A stretch of 8,834 bases of DNA from GCA-002701945 sp964442015 (GTDB lineage: Bacteria > Fidelibacterota > Marinisomatia > Marinisomatales > TCS55): NCBI GenBank assembly GCA_964442015.1, contig CAYTYA010000073.1:1-8834 (forward strand), in the 5' to 3' direction. Below are positions 1 to 7,317 of the stretch, piece by piece. Each line of letters opens with the position of its first letter. Position 1 is the stretch's first letter. The notes below the pieces were generated by a model. The model did not search any database. It saw only the letters and a program-made list of their open reading frames with translations, and was not told where the DNA came from. A program made the translations under genes and the position numbers.

Positions 1-147
1 ATATAAGCGCGAAACCTGACCCAAGATAAGATCTCCCTACCGTAAGGTAATAAGGGTCGTTGAAGACTACAACGTTGATAGGCTGCAGGTGTAAGTATGG
101 TAACATATTCAGCTGAGCAGTACTAATATCCCGAACGACTTTATCAA
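1..147 (+). rRNA. 23S ribosomal RNA, 3' end (partial)
   Basis: This is the last ~147 nt of a large-subunit rRNA gene whose body lies upstream of the window. The conserved terminal-domain strings are easy to read: GCGCGAAACCTGACCC, CGTTGAAGACTACAACGTTG, TTGATAGGCTG and finally AGTACTAAT, in the same order as the 3' end of E. coli 23S. The 3' boundary is set by analogy at about 20 nt after ACTAAT and is uncertain by several bases, because the 5' pairing strand is not in the window. Confidence 0.95.
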
Positions 148-200
148 ATTTTTCTCTTTGTAAAATGACTACTACGTTATCTCCATCACTTTTGTGAATA

Positions 201-320
201 TTCCGGCGACCATAGCATAGGGGCAACACCCGTTCCCATTCCGAACACGGCAGTTAAGACCTATAGCGCCGATGATATTGCGCGGGAAACCAGCGTGAGA
301 AAGTAGGTCATCGCCGGGAA
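201..320 (+). rRNA. rrf: 5S ribosomal RNA
   Basis: A complete 5S rRNA of about 120 nt. The ends, TTCCGGCGA and TCGCCGGGAA, pair as helix I with one bulged G. Internal hallmarks are CCCATTCCGAACACGG (loop B/C region), TAGCGCCGATG and GCGTGAGAAAGTAGG. It lies about 53 bp after the 23S gene with no tRNA in the spacer, so this is the usual 23S-5S tail of an rRNA operon, with a terminator directly downstream. The exact ends may be off by one or two bases. Confidence 0.97.
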
Positions 321-325
321 TAATT

Positions 326-358
326 AAAAAAACCCTCTGTAACCAGAGGGTTTTTTTT
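326..358 (+). terminator. Rho-independent terminator of the rRNA operon
   Basis: A perfect 7-bp stem CCCTCTG/CAGAGGG (333-339 with 344-350) has a TAAC tetraloop. An A-run precedes it and eight T residues follow it. The flanking A and T runs can extend the stem, so it could also act on the opposite strand. It begins 6 bp after the 5S end and separates the rRNA operon from the protein-coding cluster. Confidence 0.95.
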
Positions 359-390
359 GTGATCTTTAGCACATTCATTTATATTGTTAT

Positions 391-399
391 TGGTATAAC
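391..399 (+). promoter_or_regulatory. Candidate extended -10 promoter for the secreted-protein/FecR/OMP cluster
   Basis: The 76 bp between the rRNA terminator and the first gene (359-434) hold TGGTATAAC, which reads as an extended -10 element (TG-N-TATAAC, hexamer at 394-399). No convincing -35 lies at the usual spacing; TTGTTA at 384-389 is far too close. A start near 406 would give a leader of about 30 nt. A promoter is expected here because the upstream terminator is strong, but in AT-rich DNA such a match is weak evidence. The sigma-factor consensus of this lineage may also differ from that of E. coli. Confidence 0.35.
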
Positions 400-434
400 A
401 GGAACAAATCCGGTAAATTCTTTATTAAAGGTAT

Positions 435-1613
435 ATGATGAAGTTATTATCAAAGCTAATTATTTATTTATTCCTTTTAGTGCATTCTCCACTTAAAGCA
501 CAGAATGTAACTTTAACTGGTACTATATATGATTATGCTACCTATTATGTCTCAAGTTTTGACCCTCAAACGGGCGCCTCTGATTTTCAATTATTTCGTT
601 ATACGCTAAGTTCTGATTCTTACCCTGTATGGGTTAAAATATCTTTTCGTGCAACGATGGTTTCTCCTGCTCTTGGTATTAATACAGAAACAGCCATACT
701 TGATTTATATACATCAGCTTTTGTTCTTGAGAATGATATTATTCTTGATAATAGAGATTTTTCAACATCCACAACTCAATTAATGGATGTAACTGGCGCG
801 CCTATAGATTTGGCAGTATATATACAAGATGTAATTGATGTGGCGGATTTAAACTCAATGTTAAGTGCTATTATGACAACTGGTCGTTTAGCGGATGGTG
901 ATTATACTTTTCAATTTGGTGTAGCCTCAGGCTCTACTAAAGGAGAATGTGAATCAGCGAATCCTGTGTATGAGTCCAGAACAATATCAGTAGAATCTCC
1001 AAGTGCAATTGGTTTAGAATATCCTGGAGGTGAATTATCTGATACTGTTTCAACATCAATTTATACAACATATCCATTATTTATTTGGTCTTCATCAAGT
1101 TGTAATACTTGTGAATCGTATATTCGTGTCTCTGAATTTAATTCTAGTATTCATTCATCAATGGATGAAGCAATTCAGGATGAGAGAAGATTACCTTTTA
1201 ATCAGACTGAACAATGGGAGAATATTGGTATTATGAATAGTTATCAATATCCTTTAAGCGGTGCTCTTCCTTTGGAGTATGGTAAGATTTATGTATGGCA
1301 AATTAAAAATCAAATTTCAACAACTTCTGGTGGAGATGAGATCCTTTCACCAATATATGCATTTAGAATTCAAGAAATTGGATCAGGATCAACAACCACA
1401 TCATACCATCCAATCGTTCAAATCCTTCAACAGGTTATGAGTGATGACCAATTTAACTCTCTTTTTGGGGCAAGTGCTCAATTAGATGGTTATACGCCAA
1501 CTGGTAATTATAAAATTAATGGTAGTTCAGATGACCTATCAAATACAGTTAACATTTTAAATCAAGTTACTAGTGGAACTGCAACGATTACCAATATACA
1601 AGTACAAGATTAA
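435..1613 (+). CDS. Secreted protein of unknown function, Ig/FN3-like beta-rich
   Basis: I do not recognise this 392-residue protein as a named family. It starts with a clear Sec signal peptide: Lys near the start, hydrophobic core LIIYLFLLV, likely cleavage at LKA/QN near residue 22. The mature protein is Ser/Thr- and aromatic-rich with alternating hydrophobic residues, as in secreted beta-sandwich proteins. A segment at about residues 205-312 (YPLFIWSS, later YGKIYVWQIK) resembles the Pro-x-Phe-x-Trp start and Tyr-x-Trp end of FN3-like modules common in FCB envelope proteins. Cys223 and Cys226 form a CxxC, and Cys172 is a third cysteine. A Gly/Ser/Thr linker near residue 316 leads to a separate C-terminal segment. 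Two ATGs are adjacent (435 and 438); AAAGG at 427-431 is better spaced for the second, so the true start may be 438. The stop abuts the next start (TAAATG), so the two genes should be cotranscribed and probably translationally coupled. Confidence 0.85.
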   Translation: MMKLLSKLIIYLFLLVHSPLKAQNVTLTGTIYDYATYYVSSFDPQTGASDFQLFRYTLSSDSYPVWVKISFRATMVSPALGINTETAILDLYTSAFVLENDIILDNRDFSTSTTQLMDVTGAPIDLAVYIQDVIDVADLNSMLSAIMTTGRLADGDYTFQFGVASGSTKGECESANPVYESRTISVESPSAIGLEYPGGELSDTVSTSIYTTYPLFIWSSSSCNTCESYIRVSEFNSSIHSSMDEAIQDERRLPFNQTEQWENIGIMNSYQYPLSGALPLEYGKIYVWQIKNQISTTSGGDEILSPIYAFRIQEIGSGSTTTSYHPIVQILQQVMSDDQFNSLFGASAQLDGYTPTGNYKINGSSDDLSNTVNILNQVTSGTATITNIQVQD

Positions 1614-2291
1614 ATGAATAAAATATTCTTACTAGTTATTCTTTTATTTAATCTGAACCAAACGGTGTTTGCTCAGCGTATAGCTATTGCTACGAAAGCT
1701 TTAGGATCAGTAGAAATTGAAAAGAATGAAAAATCTGGATTTAATATGTTAAAAGCTGGCACGATTCTAAATGATGGAGATCGAATTAGAACTGGTTCTG
1801 ATGGCTTTGCATTGATCATATTTATTGATGATAAATCTCAGTTGAAAATAAAAGAAGAATCTGAAGTAACTATCACTGGAAAAAAGATTGCTTCTACAAT
1901 TTCAAAAAATATTCGCATGGATAATGGTACTGTTCGAGCGCAAGTTAATAAGCAAAGAAAAGGTGAGTTTGTTATACAAAGTACGACATCAGTTGCGTCT
2001 GTAAAAGGAACAGACTTCTGGTTTATTGCAAACTCTGAAGAAGGTGATATGTTAATTGGTATTGAAGGTATTGTAGATCTTTTTAATGTCGTTAGTGGTT
2101 TGAGTGTAGATGTAACTGCAGGTAATACGGGAACTTCTGATGATAGTGGAAATCTTGATGTTGATCCTACAAATCAAAATACAGTTCCTGATGATCCATC
2201 GGATACTGAAGAGGATTCAGGCAATCAAATTGAAATAGAATTTGAAGGCCCAAATGGTGAAATCAAAAAACTATTAATTGATATTCAATAA
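1614..2291 (+). CDS. Secreted FecR-domain protein
   Basis: The 225-residue product has a signal peptide (core IFLLVILLFNL, cleavage near VFA/QR at residue 21). A FecR-type domain (PF04773 family) follows at about residues 23-150. Typical features are a repeating beta pattern GSVEIEK, the turn LNDGDRIRTGSDGFALI, then FVIQSTTSVASVKGTDFWF and GIEGIVDLF, the 'T..a..sVkGTdf' and 'eG.V' hallmarks of the fold. The tail (about 155-210) is acidic and Asp/Asn/Ser-rich, probably a disordered linker, and ends in a short IEIEFEGPNGEIKKLL beta segment. Classical FecR proteins are inner-membrane anti-sigma regulators with a cytoplasmic N-terminal helical domain. That domain is absent here and no sigma factor is adjacent, so this is the exported, free-standing type. 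Its start directly follows the previous stop with no obvious Shine-Dalgarno, suggesting coupling. FecR-domain proteins often neighbour CHASE2 cyclases, which fits the gene after the gap. Its ligand and role are unknown. Confidence 0.88.
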   Translation: MNKIFLLVILLFNLNQTVFAQRIAIATKALGSVEIEKNEKSGFNMLKAGTILNDGDRIRTGSDGFALIIFIDDKSQLKIKEESEVTITGKKIASTISKNIRMDNGTVRAQVNKQRKGEFVIQSTTSVASVKGTDFWFIANSEEGDMLIGIEGIVDLFNVVSGLSVDVTAGNTGTSDDSGNLDVDPTNQNTVPDDPSDTEEDSGNQIEIEFEGPNGEIKKLLIDIQ

Positions 2292-2325
2292 ATTATCTAT
2301 TTGTTAGATATAGTATAGATCCCCA

Positions 2326-4746
2326 ATGTTGACTGGTGTTCAGGAGAGGTGGGTAGAGACGTTTATCGTATCTATTTTTCTTGTTTTAAATATTGCTTTT
2401 TCTCAAGAGTCTATTTTATATCATGTACCTCCTGATAATGTATCAAGCGGTGAGTCCGTAAAAATTATTGTATCCTTATTTTCTGATTCTCGCGTTTTGG
2501 AGGCTAAGCTATTTATTAGATCTACAAATTCTTTGAACTATATTGAAGAGGAATTTTCATTTAACGGTTCCAGTTGGCAATATGATATTCCTGGTGATCG
2601 AATTACTCAAGTTGGTTTAGAATATGCTATTGTATTTCGCTTAGATGATGGTAGTACGTTGGCCTTTCCAAGGGGAGATCCGCTGAAGAACCCTTTTAAT
2701 TTAGTAATTGGACCTCCTAAAAAAAGGACCAGATCATTTGAAAGAAGAAAAAGTTATTTTCAGGATTCAAAAGAATTTCAAACCAAAGATTTTTTGGTTT
2801 TATCTCCAGAACCAGGATCAACCATTCCCCCTGGTGATGAATTAATTGCTGTGTCATTTTTTAATATACCTGACATTGATACAACATCAATCAAAATAAC
2901 TATTGATGGTCAGGATTTTACTTCATTAGCAAGTATTGGAGGTGGAATTATAAGTTTAATACCTGGAGTTCAAGATCCTGGTCCACATTCAATTATTGTA
3001 GAAAGTATGACAAAATATGATCAGCCAATACGGCCATTATCGTGGATGTTTAATACCGATAAGGGTGAATGGTCTATTATGGATGAAATTTCTTATAAAG
3101 GTAAAGTTGATGGACGTGCATCTACACAGGCATCTGGTGAGCAGATCGTATCCTATTCTGAGATTAATGGTAAATTCAATTTGGACTTAAAGTGGGCAGG
3201 TTTTAAAGGGACTGCAAGATTAAACACAAGAGATTCTCCTTTTGCACAACCACTTAATCGGTTTTCTGGAAACTTATATTTCGGTAAATATCTCAATTTA
3301 TATACAGGAGATTTCTATCCATCATTATCCAAATTTACAATTGATGGAAGAAGAGTTAGAGGAATGGGGATTGATTTAGATTTAAAATGGTTAAAGGTCC
3401 AATCAGTTTCAGGCGAGCTTAATAGTCCTGTTCAGCGCTTAGGTGGAGTTAATGGTGGTTTATTATTAATGAACAATGAAACCTCAATTGATTCAGCCAC
3501 TGGAAATCCTATTTTTTTTCTTGAAAGAACAGGATATACATTTAAAAGAAATGTTTCAGCAATGCGTTTTTCAGGAGAACTATTTTCTAGATTTAAATTT
3601 GGGTTGCACTATTTAAAAGCGAAAGATGATATTGGAAGCATTGATCTTGAAATAGATGATTATGGAACCTTTAATGTAGACAGCTCAGCATATGCTGGTT
3701 TATCAATGGATAAGTCTACAGGAAATTTTACATATAATGAATTTTTACAAGTGTCTCAAGATAATAATGCTTTGGTTGATATAATTGATACAAAATGGAA
3801 TTACCGTGACCCTGAAGATAATCTTGTAGTTGGTTTTGATATTGGAACGATCATGGATAAGCGTAGACTTGATTTTACTTTTACTTGGAATATGAGTTTT
3901 TTTAATCGTGATATATGGGACGGACCTATGTCGCTAGAAGAGATGGATATTGCATTGGATGATTCGCTTGATGGTATCATTGGTAGGCAATATGATGATA
4001 ATGGTATCGTGATCCAAGGAGGGTTAATCGAAACAAAAGATTTACCAGATCCATTAGGGTTTAGTGATCTTTTTACTATGAATATTAATATGACTCCATT
4101 GATTCCAATTGATGCAATTTCTTTTGATGAACATCCCATTGCATCAATTGTAAATATGCCATCTTCAGCATTTAATATGAAGCTTGCTGGTAACTATCCA
4201 TTAAGCAAGTTTATTGTAGAATATAGACAGGTTGGGCCCGAGTTTAAATCATTAGGAAACCCATTTTTAGCTTCAAATATTCGGGAATTTTTGATTACAA
4301 ACCGCATGGCTCTTTTGGATGCAAAACTAATGTTAACAACAGGTTTTAAACATAGGGATAATAAAATCCTTGAAACTGTAGCGAATCCGTTGAATACAAA
4401 TACGATAACGATGAATTTATCCTTTTTGCCAGGCGCAGGAGCCCCTTCCTATATATTAAATATTCAATCAATTAGTAAAAATAACGAAAAAGAAGATTTA
4501 GATAAAGTTGGAGAATCATTTATTGATAATAGAGATGATAGCAGAGCAACCAATGTATTGTTATCTCTAAATTATCCTGTGACGTTTCGTTCAATTAAGC
4601 ATAATCTAGTTCTTAATTATAATACTGTTATTAATACAGATAAATTATCAGCAGATCGTGCTCCAGGTTATTTCTTTTCAGGAAGTGATTCGAAATCAAT
4701 CACAGCATCTATTGCTTCAAGGTTTCAAAACTCATTACGAACGATG
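2326..4746 (+). CDS. Outer-membrane beta-barrel protein with N-terminal Ig-like domains (3' end lost in gap)
   Basis: 807 codons are visible before the N block. The first ~28 residues form a signal peptide (core FIVSIFLVLNIAF, cleavage near AFS/QE). Residues ~30-128 and ~156-243 look like two Ig-like beta-sandwich domains: the first opens HVPPDNVSSGE, the second LSPEPGSTIPPGDE with ITIDGQDFTS. A basic linker (PPKKRTRSFERRK, ~130-145) joins them. From ~250 on there are repeated amphipathic strands with aromatic girdles and short turns, for example FNLDLKWAGFKGTARL, LYFGKYLNLYTGDFYP, RLDFTFTWNMSFFNR and KFIVEYRQVGPEFKSLGNPF. This is typical of FCB-group outer-membrane barrels. ATG 2326 is the best start: the only other in-frame option ahead of the hydrophobic core is TTG 2329, and no Shine-Dalgarno is seen. 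It lies 34 bp after the FecR gene, on the same strand. Function is unknown; an envelope sensor or transporter role is inference. Confidence 0.85.
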
Positions 4747-4846
4747 NNNNNNNNNNNNNNNNNNNNNNNNNNNNNNNNNNNNNNNNNNNNNNNNNNNNNN
4801 NNNNNNNNNNNNNNNNNNNNNNNNNNNNNNNNNNNNNNNNNNNNNN
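4747..4846. other. Assembly gap (100 N)
   Basis: Exactly 100 undetermined bases, the usual placeholder for a scaffold gap of unknown size. It hides the C terminus of the barrel protein and the N terminus of the cyclase. The visible reading frames on the two sides differ, and the two proteins have incompatible topologies, so they are best treated as separate genes. Additional small genes could lie in the gap. Confidence 0.98.
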
Positions 4847-7222
4847 GGTTGGGCAGCAAATGATTCTACCTATATAAATATGGGTACAGATGTTGTTCTT
4901 ATTGAGGTAGATGATGAAGCATATCGTTTAATGCCAGAACAATGGCCTTATCCTCGAGGTACAGTTTGGGGTAGGGTAATACGAAATTTAACCCAAGCCG
5001 GAGCGAAGGTTATTGCATTTGATATACAGTTTGATGCTCCAGAAACAAAATCAGAATACCTGCATGATTTTGCAGAAAAGATTAACTCAGAAGAATTAAG
5101 ACAATTAATACCAAGGCATGGCGATAAAATTCTTGCAGAATCAATTTTGGAAGCGAAAGCATATGGTACTGAAGTTATTATCGCTACAAAAGTTGCAAGT
5201 GAAGCGAGCAGACAACCTCCACAATATATTGCGAACCCTCATGAGGAAATAATGAAAGCTGAACCAGAAACTGGAATTATAAATGATCAAATGGACGCAG
5301 ATGGTTTTTCAAGAAGATATGCTCTTTTTAGTGAATTATCCCACCAGCCAGGTCGTGCCTATTTAACCTTAGGTCTGAAAGCAGTGAAGTCTTTTCTTGG
5401 AATTTCAGATACAACAATGCCACGATTTGATCCAGATAATCATCTCTGGAATTATGGAGGACTAAAAATTAATGCGCATGGAAATAGCAATACGTTTCTT
5501 GTTAATTATTATGGTCCTGCATCAGGTTATAAACTTCCCTTGGAAGAAGATTATCCAGCAATGGGCACATTTCCTCGATATTCCTTAGCATACATTATAG
5601 ATACCGAAGATATCAGCTTAAGCGACCCTATGGAAGATATTGATTGGATGAGTCAATTTATACCAGGAGAATTACCTGAGTGGATTCAAGAAATTGAAGA
5701 TCCAACGGAGCGTCAAGAAATGATTGATATGATGGGGTTAGGTGGAGATTTTGATGTAACAAAGACTCCATTTTATAATAAAATTGTTGTGATAGGTGTT
5801 AATATAGAGGTCATTCACGATTTTAAGAAAACTCCCTATTATAATTATTTTGGCATTCAACAGCTTACACCTGGGATGGAAACTCACGCAAATGCAATTC
5901 AAACGATTATACATGCAAATTATTTAAATGTGTTTGGGAGTCGTTTAACAAAGCTACTCTATGATTTTCAATGGTCTCATTTTCTACTCATTTTATTATT
6001 AAGCTTAATAGCGTTCCTTATTTTAGATATGGTGAATCCTATTGTTGCAGGTGGTTTAATTATATTACAAATCATTATTTATTATGGGGTTGTATGTGGA
6101 TTATTTGTTGATGATTTAAGCTGGTTTTTGAAAGATATTATGGCATCTGTATTACCAAAGGATTTCGTGAAAGAAAACTATTCTTGGTTTAGTATTAAAT
6201 TACCAGCAATTCAATCCAGTCTTGTTGTGCCGATGGTTGCACCAATCATGGGAGTTCTAGTAACGTATGTTTCAAATATATTATATAGCTTCCTAGTTGA
6301 GCAAAAGGATAAGAAATTTTTGAAGAGCACTTTTGGTCAGTATATATCTCCGGAGCTAATTGATAAAATGTTTGAAAACAAACAGGAACCAAAGCTTGGT
6401 GGTGAAACAGGAGTTCACACTGCATTCTTTTCTGATATTCAAAGTTTTTCATCTTTTACAGAAGTGCTAGAGCCAGAAAAAATGGTCAATTTAATGAATG
6501 AATACCTTACAGAAATGACAGATGTATTATTATCAAGAAACGGAACATTGGATAAGTATATTGGCGATGCAATTGTAGCCTTTTATGGAGCTCCAGTCCC
6601 GGTAAAAAATCATGAATATCAAGCGTGCATGACTGCCCTTGAAATGAATGATAAATTAGAATCCTTGCGAAATAAATGGCGTGATGAAGAAGGGTGGCCA
6701 GAAATTGTGCATAATATGCAGCACCGAATAGGATTAAGTTCAGGAGAAATGGTGACTGGTAATATGGGTTCAACAATGCGCATGAATTATACCATGATGG
6801 GAGATACAGTAAATATTGCTGCTAGATTAGAGGCTTCTGCAAAACAATATGGTATTTATATACAGGTCAATGAGAGCACATATGAATCAGCAAAAGAACA
6901 ATTTGAATGGAGATTCCTAGACTATGTTCGCGTTAAAGGAAAACAATTACCTGTGAAAGTTTATGAATTGATTGCAGAAAAAGGAAAGATTAGCGATGTA
7001 GATAAGACAGTTGTTGATGCGTTTACTCATGCGCAAGAATTATACTTCAATCAAGATTGGGATAAAGCAATTAAAGCATTTACTGACGCAAATGAACTAG
7101 AAGATATGTTTCCTGGAAGATCTGAAAACCCTTCCAATGTTTATTTACAACGTTGCCATCAATTAAAGGAAAATTCCCCTGGAAAAGATTGGGATGGAGT
7201 ATGGGTATTAACGAAAAAATAA
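4847..7222 (+). CDS. CHASE2-domain class III adenylate/guanylate cyclase (5' end lost in gap)
   Basis: 791 residues are visible, numbered from base 4847. Only the first transmembrane helix and the beginning of CHASE2 are missing. CHASE2, a periplasmic sensor domain, spans ~1-370: VVLIEVDDEA, WPYPR (33-37), GAKVIAFDIQFD (from 52), then FYNKIVVIGV and the closing TPGMETHANAIQTI. Three transmembrane helices follow (~378-396, 399-420, 459-484). The class III catalytic domain (~523-708) has both metal aspartates (Asp530 in FFSDIQSF, Asp574 in KYIGDAIVAFYGAP), Lys570 for adenine recognition, Thr649 in YTMMGDTVN, and transition-state Asn656 and Arg660. Lys with Thr predicts ATP as substrate (class IIIb), making cAMP. 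The tail (~715-791) is a TPR-like helical segment ending in DWDGVWVL, seen in many CHASE2 cyclases. An acidic stretch of about 57 residues (252-309) appears to be an insertion in CHASE2. The likely input is an unknown periplasmic signal. Any start codon upstream of the gap would be false. Confidence 0.95.
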   Translation, partial: GWAANDSTYINMGTDVVLIEVDDEAYRLMPEQWPYPRGTVWGRVIRNLTQAGAKVIAFDIQFDAPETKSEYLHDFAEKINSEELRQLIPRHGDKILAESILEAKAYGTEVIIATKVASEASRQPPQYIANPHEEIMKAEPETGIINDQMDADGFSRRYALFSELSHQPGRAYLTLGLKAVKSFLGISDTTMPRFDPDNHLWNYGGLKINAHGNSNTFLVNYYGPASGYKLPLEEDYPAMGTFPRYSLAYIIDTEDISLSDPMEDIDWMSQFIPGELPEWIQEIEDPTERQEMIDMMGLGGDFDVTKTPFYNKIVVIGVNIEVIHDFKKTPYYNYFGIQQLTPGMETHANAIQTIIHANYLNVFGSRLTKLLYDFQWSHFLLILLLSLIAFLILDMVNPIVAGGLIILQIIIYYGVVCGLFVDDLSWFLKDIMASVLPKDFVKENYSWFSIKLPAIQSSLVVPMVAPIMGVLVTYVSNILYSFLVEQKDKKFLKSTFGQYISPELIDKMFENKQEPKLGGETGVHTAFFSDIQSFSSFTEVLEPEKMVNLMNEYLTEMTDVLLSRNGTLDKYIGDAIVAFYGAPVPVKNHEYQACMTALEMNDKLESLRNKWRDEEGWPEIVHNMQHRIGLSSGEMVTGNMGSTMRMNYTMMGDTVNIAARLEASAKQYGIYIQVNESTYESAKEQFEWRFLDYVRVKGKQLPVKVYELIAEKGKISDVDKTVVDAFTHAQELYFNQDWDKAIKAFTDANELEDMFPGRSENPSNVYLQRCHQLKENSPGKDWDGVWVLTKK

Positions 7223-7251
7223 TATTTGTTAAAAGTTTCAAGTATAAATTC

Positions 7252-7267
7252 TGTGATGATCGTCACA
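7252..7267. promoter_or_regulatory. CRP-type operator TGTGA-N6-TCACA
   Basis: The sequence TGTGATGATCGTCACA is a near-perfect 16-bp palindrome with both half-sites matching the E. coli CRP core exactly. Only one symmetric pair in the spacer mismatches. It lies 30 bp after the cyclase stop and 50 bp before the next start codon. Family knowledge: CRP/FNR-family cAMP receptors bind this pattern. That such a regulator acts here is inference. No T-run follows, so it does not look like a terminator. Confidence 0.6.
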
Positions 7268-7288
7268 ATGACAAAGGATTATCGTCGG

Positions 7289-7294
7289 TAAATT
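7289..7294 (+). promoter_or_regulatory. Candidate -10 element of the lipoprotein promoter
   Basis: TAAATT sits so that a start near 7301 would place the centre of the upstream palindrome (7259.5) at -41.5, the class II CRP activator position. The implied leader is only about 17 nt. The hexamer alone is weak because the region is AT-rich; a second TAAATT occurs at 7302-7307. The support comes from spacing only. Confidence 0.3.
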
Positions 7295-7317
7295 AGTTAG
7301 TTAAATTCGGATTAACT

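Noticed and set aside
148..200. 23S-5S spacer checked for a tRNA
   Set aside because: It is only about 53 bp, with no cloverleaf or T-loop motif.
172..378. Minus-strand open frame of 68 codons
   Set aside because: It is antisense to the 5S rRNA and its terminator, so it is not a protein gene.
2294..2310. Small hairpin TATCTA-TTTGT-TAGATA between the FecR and barrel genes, considered as a terminator
   Set aside because: The stem is six AT-rich pairs with no following T-run, too weak for intrinsic termination in a same-strand cluster.
2342..2349. AGGAGAGG, a strong Shine-Dalgarno-like string near the start of the barrel gene
   Set aside because: It lies inside codons 6-8. No in-frame ATG, GTG or TTG follows at usable spacing, and starting later would destroy the signal peptide.
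3801..4139. Minus-strand open frame of 112 codons inside the barrel gene
   Set aside because: It is a shadow of the plus-strand gene, with Ser/Ile-rich composition and no recognisable domain or signal.
6246..6776. Minus-strand open frames inside the cyclase catalytic domain
   Set aside because: The plus strand encodes a conserved class III cyclase here, and the antisense frames are by-products.
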